Below, one piece after another: positions 11,834 through 21,167 of a stretch of DNA of 64,000 bases. The DNA is taken from positions 446,578,687-446,642,686 of the forward strand of contig JAUMIR010000001.1 in NCBI GenBank assembly GCA_030847615.1. The letters run 5' to 3'. A program made the position numbers and the translations under genes. The notes under the pieces were generated by a model, which saw only the letters and a list, made by a program, of their open reading frames with translations, was not told the origin of the DNA and did no database searches. The first letter of the stretch is position 1, and the number at the start of each line of letters is the position of its first letter. The DNA is from Gambelia wislizenii (taxonomy: Eukaryota > Chordata > Lepidosauria > Squamata > Crotaphytidae).

Positions 11834-11975
11834 GTATGGGGAAATCTACAAAGGCTTTTAGTGCATTGATTTTCCTTGGTTTTTTTCTGGGCTGTGAGGC
11901 CGTCTTCTGGAAGAGTTTATTTCTGACATTTCGCCTGCGTCTGTGGCTGGCATCTTCAGAGTGCATTGTGGGGTT
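11834..11975 (-). mobile_element. Penelope-like retroelement 3' fragment
   Basis: The minus strand carries ATGCCAGCCACAGACGCAGG and GGCCTCACAGCCCAG, sequence I recognise from Penelope-like element (PLE) ends. A second piece of this family occurs at 59270-59375. A hammerhead-like core lies at 11923-11959. Identification is from memory of the family, not from a search. Confidence 0.5.
11923..11959 (-). ncRNA. Hammerhead-ribozyme-like motif, probably degraded
   Basis: The minus strand contains CTGAAGA, then a potential stem II (TGCC ... GGC), then GAAA followed by TGTCAG. Hammerhead cores read CUGAUGA - stem II - GAAA. One core position differs (A for U), so activity is doubtful. PLEs are known to carry hammerhead motifs. 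Confidence 0.35.
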
Positions 11976-12069
11976 TTCCATTTTGGGGTCCCCTCCTTCC
12001 AAACATACAGGTAGGATTCCCAGAGAATTCCATGAGGGGTATTTTCACCGTTTAGATGGGCCCTCAATC

Positions 12070-13424
12070 AATGCATCTCAACCTATCTAATGTGGAGGAC
12101 TGGATGTTCCTCCCCTCTCCCAATATCCCAGGGAATGGTACCATATTTGTGTCTATTGGCTAGAAGTGTTTCTTTCTTTTCTGGAAACTTACTAGTGACT
12201 TGTAGCCTGTGGCTTAGGAATCAACACCAGTCTATGGACCATCACTTTGAATAGCCCTGAACTAGATGACACTTCAAACAACTCTTTACTTTTCCATCCA
12301 GTTCATCCATAAGAATTTCCTGGAGAGTTTCACCAACTGCTATGTAATTCACACATGGTTTTCATAAGAATCATTCACAGAGCTGATCCAGAAACAGACT
12401 CTGGAATATCAGGCCCTATGCTTGAGAGAAAGATACCAAAAAGAGGCAGGACTTGCTGTGCAAAGATACCATTCCTGAACCTAGGACCCTTCAGATGTGC
12501 CTGTTACAACTTCCATCATCTCAGCCATGTTGTGGGAGGCTGATAGGAGTTTCATTCAACATATCCCAGGAATGGGAAGGCTGGTGTACCATATTCTCAC
12601 AAGAGCTGAGGGTCTGTTCCGGGCAGGTTTATAAAGGTAGAAGAACTACTGCAACCCCCTCAATGATACGGGGGACAGATTTACCAGGTTTATCTTTTGT
12701 TAGGGAATTGCCTCACTGACTGCTCTCAATAGCTGAATCTTCCCCAGGTCCTTCAAAAGGTAGCATGGCAGGCTAGGGCAAAGTGCAGCCACCAGCGCTG
12801 TCTTTGTGCACATACACCCCCCAAAGGGTAAAAAAGTTTTTTTCCCAAAAAAATATTTTTCCTCCTCAAATTTTTTTTTTGCCCCAAAATGTCTTTTAGG
12901 GTTTTTGGGGCATTTTTGCCCCATTGGGCCATTTTAGGCCCAAGAGAAGCCTTTTTAAAAACAAGAAGTAACCTCTGGTCACTTCCTGTTGTCAGAAAAG
13001 GCCTCTCCTGGACTTAAAATGGCATGGGAAAGCAAAAGGCATGGCAAAAATGCTCTCCACATCCTATCAGTGGTGTTTGGGGACATTTGGGGGGGGGAGA
13101 AATTTTGATTTATTGGGGGGTACAGTGCTCTAAGGAATCCTGGAGGGCTCGTGCAACCCCTTAGCCTCTCACAGTTGCCCACCTCTCTAATAGGCCATAT
13201 TCCCCTACTGGCTGAGGATGATGTAACCTCAGTTGACTGAAGCAAGTGCTGAAAAAGGCAGAAGTTTCAGAGAGACAGAGAAGGGGCAAGCCAAATATGG
13301 GACTCTGTAAACCATAGAAGCATTCTGGGGTGTCTACTTCCTGGCTATGGAAATATGATGTCAGGCAGTAAAAACTGTCATTGGAGTGTTTAAGCTGCAT
13401 GTCTCCACCTACCATTCAGAGCCT
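12070..13424. other. TGFB3 intron 1, poorly resolved repeats
   Basis: Contains a piece near 12475-12600 resembling the short palindromic family at 8688, and a T/G homopolymer-rich stretch at about 12830-12960. No exon is recognisable. Confidence 0.35.
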
Positions 13425-13517
13425 GGAAAAAATTACTTTTTTTGGACTACAACTTTCAAGGATCTACTGGAGGTGCTCTGGGAATTATAGTCCCAAAAAG
13501 TAATTTTGCCAAGCTCT
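13425..13517. repeat. Short inverted repeat
   Basis: GAAAAAATTACTTTTTTGGAC and GTCCCAAAAAGTAATTTTGC face each other across about 50 bp. A related half-copy is at 14261-14290. It resembles a small MITE. Confidence 0.5.
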
Positions 13518-13624
13518 ATGCTCAAAATATATTTCTGCAAGCAAGCTCCAACATTACATAAACTCAGATATTCCAGAACTCCACAAGCCTCCAGTGATCT
13601 TCTTCCAAAGGAAACCAAATCCAG

Positions 13625-13888
13625 TTAAGTGCTGTTCCCCTGGAATTTCTCAGTATTGTGAAGCAAAGAAAGCATAACAGTATGCATGACGGTCTGCAGT
13701 GTCTTGCTAATGTCGACTAAGAAGTGCTGATACCCATTGACATTGTGAACATCTGCATGGGCTAAGATATTTGTTGTCTGCTCAGTCACCGTAGCTCCGT
13801 ATTTCCAGATGCACAACATCTGCTCAGCATCTGTATCTTCTTCAGTGCCGGCTTTGACCCCAAAGAGCCTCTTCAGCATCTTTTCCAC
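13625..13888 (-). other. Unidentified 87-codon ORF
   Basis: The minus-strand frame begins after an immediate upstream TAA; its first codon is GTG and its first ATG is at 13879. It ends with a stop at 13625. The translation (for example KRLFGVKAGTEEDTDAEQML and WKYGATVTEQTTNILAHADV) has natural-looking composition but I recognise no family. No clear acceptor precedes it. It could be an old pseudogene fragment or chance. Confidence 0.2.
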
Positions 13889-15239
13889 TTATCTCCAGCT
13901 GCATATTTTCTCTTATGTGCTCCTTTCATTGACCATTCCTCAGCATCTGTTATTCTGCCATTTCAGCTTCCCCTCCTCCTCTTCCATGTTTTGCCATCTC
14001 TTTCCTCTATTTTCTCCAGAGCATGGCAAAGCTACCTCTTTGGATTATAAATTCCACAAATGTCCCAGTTGTGCATTTCTGGGAGCAGCATCCTCCCAAA
14101 AGTAACATTTCCAAGCTCTGCTTCTCCTGAAGTTACTGCAAGGCCCCATTCACAAAACTATTTGGGAGCAGAGTTACCTCTTGAAAAGGAACATGAGCCA
14201 GTAATCTTTTCCATGGAAATGCATTTGCTCTTTACAGGGCTTGGCAGTCTCTATCAGAGTTTGGAAAAATTACTTTTTTGGTCTACAGGTCCCAACTCCT
14301 CCAACCAGCATGGAGAAAAAAGCAGTCATTTCAACCAATGCTAACTACTGTATTGTAGGGTTGAGATTGCCTGAAGTATGTGGGGATCCATTTCATACCA
14401 ATTGCTTTCTGCTTGGGAAGGCCTCAGTATTATTTCATTCCCCAGCAAAAACTAGACCACAAAGCTACAGCAGGAATCAAGTCATACAAGCACATCACTG
14501 TGGTGGAAATGAGGACTGAGTTGGCCTAGGTGTCTAGAGCTGAAGTAGCAGAACAACTGTTTTTACGACATGCCCAGCTCCCAACCCAACCAAACATTTC
14601 CCTTATGACTCCAAATCTGCTGCAGGACGTGGGTTGAATAGTTATGCTTACGACTAATTGTGTCCATCGCACACCACATGACCATTTCACCACATGCCAA
14701 GCATAACCCATATGCACATACCTTACTGTGCCAACTCTTACTCTCCATGTATTTCATGAACAAGGAATCTTGCCCAGTGTCTGTGGTGACTGCTACTCAC
14801 ATATGGAACATTTTTATATATATCTGCTCAGTTCTTCAAGAATAATTTTGGCTTCCAAGCCTCAAAAAACACTTCCCCCCCTTGTAGTCCTAAAGTGTGT
14901 CTCTCCCTCTCCCTCCCTCCTTCTGCTTCCCTCTCTTTCCCCATCCCCTCCCACTTTAGGTTTCTAGACATTGGCTTGGTTTTCTGTTCACTGGCTGGAT
15001 TTGGAGCTGATGTTATTCCAAGGCTCTGAAAGCCATCCCAGGCCCTGGCTTATCCCTTTGCCAATGCTCCAGCTCCTCCACCTGCTGGGAGGGGGGTTGC
15101 TCAACAGTGAGAGTTCCTGGCTTTCATAACTCAGTGGTTTTAAATATGTTAACCTCTTAAAAGTCTGAGCCTATGTATACTCAGAGGAAAATCCCCTTAG
15201 TTGAAGGCAGAGCTTGAGAAAACGTTTTTTCTTTTTCTT
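13889..15239. other. TGFB3 intron 1, no gene seen
   Basis: Holds a CT-rich tract at about 14895-14950 and chance ORFs only. No TGFB3 exon 2 features were found. Confidence 0.35.
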
Positions 15240-15325
15240 TTGGGGATTGCAGCTCCCAGAATCCCTTAGCCAGTACATCCACTGGCTGTGCTGGCTGGGG
15301 GATTCTGGGAGTTGTACTAAAAAAG
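15240..15325. repeat. Short palindromic MITE
   Basis: GCAGCTCCCAGAATCCCTTAG and GGGGATTCTGGGAGTTGTAC are inverted arms around CCAGTACATCCACTGGCTG. This is a common small hairpin element in this window. Confidence 0.55.
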
Positions 15326-16559
15326 AGAGAGAAACAGGTTCAAAGGGGCATCCTTCCAAGTAATCACACATAGGGCAGCCGTTTAAATTGCTTAGGCTCC
15401 TGCCTTTCAAAGGCATTAATCTTGTTGCCCCACCCTGTCTTTACTCATCCCTAACACCCTGCTATCCTCTCCTGTTTTTTATTTCTCTCCCCCCCCCCAC
15501 CAAACACACACACCCCTCCACCCCACTTGGCCACCTCCTTCCTCTCACCCCCACAGGGCTCTGCAGTAATTTAAGAGCCCACGAGGACACCTAATGGCAG
15601 CAAAGGGAACTGAGGCTCTTGCCAGAACCTCACACAGCTACCCAGATGATTGGAAAACCTGTCCATGCACTCCTGGTGCTAGCCAAGATTCCAGGCCTAG
15701 CTAGGGAAATGTATTTACTAGTGATGGGGTGGGTGGCGGTGAATCAAGGATTTGTAGAGACAATGCTGCCTAAAGCCTGTGTGCCAATCTGTAGACCCAC
15801 AACTTCCATTTGTGAGTCAAGTACATTGGCCACGGCTTAGCTGTTCGGTTGGATGAGTTTCATTCACCCATAGGGACGCCTCTCTCCACAAAAGGGGTGC
15901 ACAAGCCTATGCTCCTGGCTGCTTAGGAAGTATTGCTGCAGCCAATACATACGGATCTGGGTGAACCCACAAGTCTTTGCAAAGACAGAGCAGAGCGTAC
16001 ATCTCACACTGACTTGGCAATAATAGGAATGGTGCATGCCAGCCTATCTCCATGCTCAAGAATACCACCTACACAAAATAAAAAAACACATGCTGCAGTT
16101 TGCACTGCTGCAATGAGCTGTTAGTGCCAACCTCTTGGCTAGACAGGGTTCTACATCTCTGAAAGAAGAGGGATGCCTGTTGCCAAGGCACTTCCTGTCC
16201 CTCCTCATCCAAGGAATTTTTTCTCCTTCTGAAACCTGGTATCTGAAGGCACTGAGAACCAGCCCAATCCAGAGAATCAAGTCTCCAGTCTAGCAACCTG
16301 GGTTCAAATCAAGTCTCTGGGTCAAAACCTCAGGTTACTCATAGACTTACTGGGTAAATAAGACCAGTGCAACCACAACTCCCTGCCTCTGCCTATCTGT
16401 GAAATAGAAATAGAGGAGTGACCCAACTCAGATGTTGCCCCCTCATCCCTGCCTACCTTAGGACTTCCAGCATCTAAAAGCCCCTCTTTCCCCTCCAGTC
16501 TCCTGGGATGTCCCGTGCAGCCTTTGCCCATCGAGGCTGGTCTTCTTTTCCATGGTGAA
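15326..16559. other. TGFB3 intron 1, proximal part, no feature seen
   Basis: Includes a C-run and CA-rich tract near 15491-15530. No coding exon or named repeat was recognised up to the CpG island. Confidence 0.35.
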
Positions 16560-16635
16560 CCCCAAAGGTTCAAGGTCCCTCCCTCAACGCCTCTCCCCCC
16601 CGTCCGCCCACAAACGGCCCTTCAGGAACGGGGGC

Positions 16636-17115
16636 TTACTGTGCTCCGGCGAGCCCTGGATCATGTCGAACTTGTGGATCTCCTTGGCGTAGTACTCGGA
16701 CTCGGTGTTGTCCTGCGAGCAGCTCTCCTCCTTCTCCTCCTCCATCTCCTCCAGGAGCTCCCGGGTGCTGTTGTAGAGGGCCAGGATCGGGTAGGGCACG
16801 TGGCTCGGCCCCAGGGTCTCCGGGGGGCTGGTGAGGCGCAACTTGCTGAGGATCTGGCCCCGGATGGCCTCCACCCGTTTCTTCTTGATGTGCTCCAGGT
16901 CCAGCGTCGTGCAGGAGGAGAGCGACAGGCTGACGGTGGCCAAGCTCAGGAGGGAGAGGAGCAGCAGCGCCCTTTGCAAGGGCATCTTCAGGCGCGGGGC
17001 TGGCGAGGCGGCGGCGGCGGCACCCGGGGGGAAAGCGCCCACGCGCAGGGGACGGGCGTCGCGGCCGAGAGCGGGCCAGCAGCGTGTGGCGACTGGCGAG
17101 GGGAGAAGGGGGCAT
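16636..17115 (-). other. TGFB3 upstream ORF 4, overlapping the main start
   Basis: The upstream ATG nearest the main start (17115, 130 nt upstream, different frame) opens a 159-codon ORF on the genomic strand. It runs across the TGFB3 ATG and the whole coding exon; its stop lies at the donor, so the spliced end would differ. The Kozak context is weak (T at -3, C at +4). The long frame mostly reflects the GC-rich exon, so it is not proposed as a protein. Its position would allow it to limit initiation at the main ATG. Confidence 0.4.
16640..16985 (-). CDS. TGFB3: TGFB3 coding exon 1 (signal peptide and start of latency-associated peptide)
   Basis: Transforming growth factor beta-3 is a secreted homodimeric cytokine made as a latent precursor; this exon encodes its N-terminus. 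The first in-frame ATG is at 16985, giving 115 codons plus one base. Residues 1-23 form a hydrophobic signal peptide ([18 protein letters not shown]). Cys25 lies at the position used for disulfide linkage to LTBP or GARP. Then come the alpha-1 'straitjacket' ([19 protein letters not shown]), the latency-lasso region with N-glycosylation site Asn72 (LYNSTRELL), an acidic stretch ([10 protein letters not shown]), and the TGF-beta3-typical [17 protein letters not shown]. The family match is clear and favours beta-3 over beta-1 or beta-2. The exon ends at a GTAAG donor (16639 downward) in phase 1, as expected for this gene. The codon two upstream of the ATG is CTG where human and chicken TGFB3 have the initiator ATG. 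Later exons were not seen; they should lie to the left, probably outside the window. Confidence 0.97.
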
Positions 17116-17136
17116 GAAAGAGGGCCCCGCCGGCCT

Positions 17137-17202
17137 CTAGGAAGAAGCTCCGGCGGCTCTCGAGGAAGCGGCTCGGCACCTCGGGACGGCGCCCCTCTCC
17201 AT
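17137..17202 (-). other. TGFB3 upstream ORF 3 (21 codons)
   Basis: An ATG at 17202 on the minus strand starts [20 protein letters not shown] and one further Ser, ending in TAG at 17137. It terminates about 150 nt before the main ATG, so reinitiation would be possible. Confidence 0.5.
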
Positions 17203-17383
17203 GACTCCGTGGGCGTCCGCGGCGCTCAGGCGAGCAAAGCAAAGAAAGGGAGCCGCGGCTGAGGCGGGGGAAGCGGGTGCGCGGAACGGCTGGGATCTCC
17301 GCCCCGGCGGCGGCGGCGGCGGCGGCTCCTGCTGCGCGAAGCTGCCGCTCGGGCGGGAAAGGAGGGCGGTGTGTTGTCAGCCT

Positions 17384-17500
17384 TTAGGCGGCTGCGCTGG
17401 GCAGCTCCCGAGCGAGGCGCCCTGGAGGCTGAGCAGCCCGGAGCGCACGTGTCAGGCGGGCCCCGCAGCGCACTTGCGGCGGCCGGCGCGCCCCACTCAT
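17384..17500 (-). other. TGFB3 upstream ORF 2 (38 codons)
   Basis: An ATG at 17500 on the minus strand opens a 38-codon arginine- and alanine-rich ORF ending in TAA. No domain is recognisable. It is listed as a candidate regulatory uORF, not as a protein gene. Confidence 0.5.
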
Positions 17501-17529
17501 GCCGCCCTCTCGCCGGGGGCCAGGCCCGC

Positions 17530-17556
17530 TCAGGAACGGCGCCCCCTCGGCTCCAT
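17530..17556 (-). other. TGFB3 upstream ORF 1 (8 codons)
   Basis: An ATG in the TGFB3 leader opens an 8-codon ORF (MEPRGRRS) that ends in TGA before the main start. It is seen directly in the sequence. Whether it is translated is not known. Confidence 0.5.
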
Positions 17557-17860
17557 GGCGGGGGGAAAGGGGCCGAGAGGCGCCAGGCGCGGCGGGCGGG
17601 CGGAGGGGCGGCTTGGCTTGGCTTGGCTGGCCAAGTGCGCGCTTTCGGGGCTCCCTCACAGCCCACCTTCGCCGCTCCAGGTGAAAGCCGCCGCTGGCCT
17701 TCCACTCACCCCCACCCCGGCTCTCCCGGGAAGCCTCCTGTTGCCGCCTCCACGGAGCCCCCTTTCTTTCCTTCCTCGACCCTCGCGGGCTCTCGTTGCG
17801 CCTCTCGCTCCCCTCCGAGTCCCCTCACGACACCCACTGAAGCGCTCCTTCCCTCGCTTG

Positions 17861-17870
17861 AAATTTTATA
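17861..17870 (-). promoter_or_regulatory. TGFB3: TGFB3 TATA box
   Basis: The minus strand reads TATAAAATTT within GGTATAAAATTTC, about 880 bp upstream of the ATG. A TATA box is known for the human TGFB3 promoter, and transcription would start near 17840. Assignment is by motif and position. Confidence 0.75.
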
Positions 17871-17881
17871 CCTCCCTCCCA

Positions 17882-17889
17882 TGACGTCT
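17882..17889 (-). promoter_or_regulatory. TGFB3: CRE/ATF site of the TGFB3 promoter
   Basis: The minus strand reads AGACGTCA, one base from the palindromic CRE TGACGTCA. It ends 11 bp upstream of the TATA box. A CRE just upstream of the TATA box is an established feature of the mammalian TGFB3 promoter and mediates CREB/ATF regulation, so the arrangement appears conserved. Confidence 0.7.
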
Positions 17890-18290
17890 CTGGGACCGGG
17901 ACGGGGAAGGGGGGTGCGGGCGAGGGCTCTCTTCAAGCCCGGCCCTCACGTCCACCACAGTTTTAATGCGTTAACCAGGCGCGTCCTGTGGAGTGGACGG
18001 GGCAGGCGGGCGGGGGGAGAAAGAAGTATAGGCACACAAACACACACACACACACACTGACGCCCACGCAACCGAGATGCTGAGTGGTTTGTCCTCCTCC
18101 TTCTCCTCCGGCCCCACTTCCTGAGAAGATTCTTCGGGCGTTCCGCGCTGAAAGGCGTTGGCGCCCCACACATTTTAGCAACGGGCAGCTGCCAAGTTCG
18201 CCCCCCCCCTACACACACACACACACACACCCTTTCCAGAATAATTGTTGGCCAGAGAATTCAGCGTTTGGGCGCCTGCGCGAGATGAAA

Positions 18291-18745
18291 TCATGGTGGT
18301 GATGGGAATAGAATCGATCCAGAATAACTAACCCACCTCAGGCTGAGTCCCGCCGACCAGTAAATGCTGGGCCAGGCCTCAGAACCCGCGGGTTCCGTGG
18401 CCTTTTGAAATGGAAACAGGAGGAACGCCTGTACTTTTTGACACCCCCGTCCCTGCCACATTTTCCACCTTTTGACAAGACAACACAACCCCCCTGCCAG
18501 TGATGCAAGTCGTGGTTTGGATAAGTGTTAAGTGTGCCTGCCAGGCCAGTCCAAAGGCACCCGCGGTCCAAACCGCACCTTGACACGGAAGGAAGTGCGG
18601 CTGATCCAAGCTGAAGGAGTGTGTTGCTTAGGCTATCAGCCTTGCTAGAAAGTAAAGGGGGACTGAGCTAGGTGGGGAGGATTCCTCCCAATTCATCACA
18701 GTTTGGATGGGCTGTAGTAGAGAGAAGATGTCTGCATCTTTTAAT
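18291..18745. other. Intergenic, no feature seen
   Basis: Upstream flank of TGFB3 outside the CpG island. No repeat or exon was recognised. Confidence 0.35.
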
Positions 18746-18747
18746 GT

Positions 18748-18947
18748 GCGAGCCAGTATGGCCGAGTGCCTTGAGCCTTGGACTATGACTCTGAAGGCCA
18801 GGGTTCAGCCTTGGCAAAGTCACACTCTCTCATCCACAGAGGGAGGCAAAGGCAGACCTTCTGAACAAGTCTTTGCCAAGAAAAACCCCATTGGTTCGGC
18901 TTAGAGTCACCATACGATGGAAACTGACTTAAAGACACACAACAACT
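18748..18947 (+). repeat. Sauria-type tRNA-derived SINE
   Basis: Same family as 8894-9118: GCGAGCCAGTATGGCCGAG head, GGACTATGACTCTGAAGGC, AAAGTCACACTCTCTCATCC body and a tail ending GACACACAACAAC. Diverged, with part of the B-box region deleted. Confidence 0.8.
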
Positions 18948-19091
18948 TTAATGTAGGGTGGGGCAGGGGGACCTTTTACCTTCCAGAGGTTTGGGCCCAC
19001 AACTCCCATCAGCACCAGCTGCTACGGTCAAGAGTAAGGGAAGTGGAACTCAACAGATCTGGAAAGCCAAAGGCTCTCTCACCCTACCCTG

Positions 19092-19325
19092 TGTGTATCT
19101 GCCTTTGAGTTATTTTTGACTTATAGCAACCCCAAGGAGAACCGATCATGGAGTTTTCTTGGCATGATTTCTTAAGAGGGGGTTTGCCATTGCCTTCCTC
19201 TGAGGCTAAAGAGAGTGGGACTTGCCCATGGTCACCAAGTGCGTTTCCACAGCTGAGTGGAGATTCAAATCCTGGTCTCCCAAAGTCATGAACCAGCATT
19301 AAAACCACTCCAGCACACTGGTTCT
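19092..19325 (-). repeat. Sauria-type tRNA-derived SINE (reverse)
   Basis: On the plus strand the reversed tail appears first (TTGAGTTATTTTTGACTTAT), then GGTTTGCCATTGCCTTCCTC, TGGGACTTGCCCATGGTCAC, and the reversed tRNA-like head (GATTCAAATCCTGGTCTCC) ending near CAGCACACTGGTTCTC. Confidence 0.8.
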
Positions 19326-19365
19326 CATCCTGTCTTAACAGTATCCCAAATCTGGGGCCATTTCA

Positions 19366-19975
19366 CACATAATTATAGGGCTATGATTCCACTTCAGCTG
19401 CCACGACTCCATCTAGGGCCTCAGCAGACTACTAGACTCAGAATTCCATAGGATGACAATATGCAAAAGAATCTTGTAGCACCTTTGTGACTAAGGGGCT
19501 TACCACACTCCGAAGAAAAGTGGCAAGGTAGCAGGAACATTCCGTCTTCCATGCTGTCTTATTGCACTCTTTTGTTCCAGTCACGTGGGGGACCGAGGTA
19601 AAACTGCATCTTTTTTGCTAAGTGGAAAAACCCATTAGCAAAAAGATGTGGTTTTACCTTGGTCCCCCACAGGACCAGAACAAAAGAGCACCAGAAGAAC
19701 GACGAAGTCATGTGGTAAGGCAGCACAGAAAGCGGAACCTTCTGGCTGCCCTGCCATTTTACTTCGGCGTGTGGTAAGGAAGAGTTTGATAGCATAAGCT
19801 TTGGTAAACTTAATTCTGCTTCATCAGTTGCAGCTCTTCTTTCTTTCAGTCTCAAAGATGCTACAAAATTCCTTTGCATACTGATATTCCAGGCTAACAT
19901 GGCCATGTCTTTGAATTCTGCTCCCATAGGATGGCAGTTAAAGTGAAATCATCGTCCTGTGATAGGGCCCCTGGA
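19366..19975. mobile_element. Palindromic MITE split by two nested elements
   Basis: The outer arms are CTATGATTCCACTTCAGCTGC on the left and GGCAGTTAAAGTGAAATCATC on the right, the 'aatcctgggatttgtag' family. The centre is occupied by a 'ttgtagcacctttgagact' repeat (about 19456-19925), itself split by a hairpin MITE at 19497-19797. Confidence 0.6.
19497..19797. mobile_element. Long hairpin MITE
   Basis: The termini GGGCTTACCACACTCCGAAG and CTTCGGCGTGTGGTAAGG are inverted. A near-perfect inner palindrome pairs GGGGGACCGAGGTAAAACTGC with the right-hand ATGTGGTTTTACCTTGGTCC. About 300 bp, non-coding, capable of one long hairpin. Confidence 0.7.
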
Positions 19976-21165
19976 TTCTTCTGTCTATAGAGAGCAGAAA
20001 CAAAATAGCACCATCATTATGTATGAGCGTGGATTTGTACATGAGTGAAAGAGCATCTCCCTGGCCTAATCCTATTAAAGAGCCTGATGTTAAAGGCCAT
20101 TAAAAGAGTTTAAAAAGGGGAAAACTCAGGGTTTAGCTTTTTATCTTATTTTTTTACAAATATGGAGTTACAGGCAGTCTAGTAAGTTTATTTCTCTCCC
20201 TAACTTTGCTTCTTCTGTAAAATGTTGGGCATGACTGGGCAGCCTTCAACCATAAGGCTGTGACCTGAGACAGGCAGCTGCTGAGGCTTGTGGAGTCTTC
20301 TGCAGAGCGATCAAGACAGGCCGCCCTTCATTTATTTTATTCTGCGAAGTCTAGTCCTGAAGGGTGGCTCTAGAAGAACTTGCTAAGAGAAGCGCACAGC
20401 GTCCTCTGGTGGGAGATCTGCGCTGGTGAAAATAGCTCCCAGGAGGATCCCTTGTTTATATATAGGAGTGGTTTCCAAGAAAGCTTGCCCCTGAGCCGAA
20501 AAAAGAGTGGGTTGGGTATTTGGCAGTTGTGTCCTCCTCCCAGTTATTTCCAGCTGTTAAACTGCATCTTGAGACTTGAAAGCATAAAGCTTACCTAATG
20601 TGACCTTTCTATAATATGAGCAATCTTTCTACTAGTTACAGAAATAGGATACCTGTTGTGAGGTTTTGTTTTAGGGCTTGTCAGTATGGAATATTAAAAA
20701 CTTTGTGTGTGCTTGTGTCTCCCATTTATCCCCACGGGAAACTTAGCCTTGAATATTTGCATGTTCAAGAATTCAGTTTAAGAAAAGCACCCTACAGAAG
20801 TAAAAGCCTAAAATCATATTAGATGTACCCCAGCATCTGTGAGGATTGCTTCATTCTGCCCCAGCACTCTGCAGTAATTTGTATGGTGATGCAGTGTTGC
20901 TGTGACTGCTTTGCTTCATTTATTTGGATTTTTCTCGATACCCCTCTGATCATTAAGGGTCCCGGGTGATGTACAAATAGAAACAATACAATACACACAA
21001 ACACACACAAGCTCAGCAACTTTGTGCACAATGAAAACATGGATTAAGAACTGTAAAAAGGGAATGACATTAAATAGTAGTGACTTACTGGAACAATATT
21101 CTCTTCATCAGTTGTCTAAAAGGCATTAAAGAGGAAGCTAGCCTAACCTCAATGGGGATGGAGTT
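19976..21165. other. Intergenic, no gene seen
   Basis: A weak L2-like 3' end in reverse may lie at 20920-21000 (TTCTCGATACCCCTCTGATC). Otherwise no feature. Confidence 0.3.
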
Positions 21166-21167
21166 CC

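Larger units (their letters stand above)
11407..12067. mobile_element. Harbinger-like non-autonomous DNA transposon
   Basis: The left end GGGGCCAATCTACATGAAG and right end CACCGTTTAGATGGGCCC are related inverted termini. The interior has GCCAATCAGCTTTGTGCTTCC and AGCAGGAATGCGCACCC, closely shared with the element at 47951-48606. It contains a Penelope-like fragment at 11834-11975. The assignment is by family resemblance. Confidence 0.55.
16986..17842 (-). other. TGFB3: TGFB3 5' leader (5'UTR), about 850 nt
   Basis: This is the GC-rich stretch between the predicted transcription start (about 28 bp downstream of the TATA box) and the ATG at 16985. The right boundary is inferred from the TATA position, not observed. 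It contains four upstream ATGs on the minus strand, at 17556, 17500, 17202 and 17115. A long leader with several upstream ATGs is a known property of human TGFB3 and limits its translation. A poly-GGC/CGG run lies around 17306-17325. Confidence 0.65.
16560..18290. promoter_or_regulatory. CpG island over TGFB3 promoter and exon 1
   Basis: This is dense in G, C and CpG compared with the AT-rich flanks, and covers coding exon 1, the leader and about 400 bp upstream of the TATA box. The distal end holds CA-repeat tracts near 18030-18058 and 18212-18230. Boundaries were judged by eye. Confidence 0.8.

Noticed and set aside
1..16639. TGFB3 exon 2
   Set aside because: No minus-strand segment encoding the expected conserved latency-peptide region with splice sites was found by reading; a translated search would settle it.
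16986..17042. N-terminal extension of TGFB3 starting at 17042
   Set aside because: The codon at 17042 is GTG, not ATG. The homologous protein starts at or within two codons of 16985.
16515..17117. 200-codon plus-strand ORF
   Set aside because: It is the antisense shadow of TGFB3 exon 1 and its GC-rich leader; leucine-, glycine- and glutamine-rich low-complexity translation without a domain.
17201..18060. Several ORFs of 150-230 codons on both strands
   Set aside because: Stop-poor frames are expected in a CpG island; the translations are Ala/Arg/Pro/Gly-rich with no recognisable motif.
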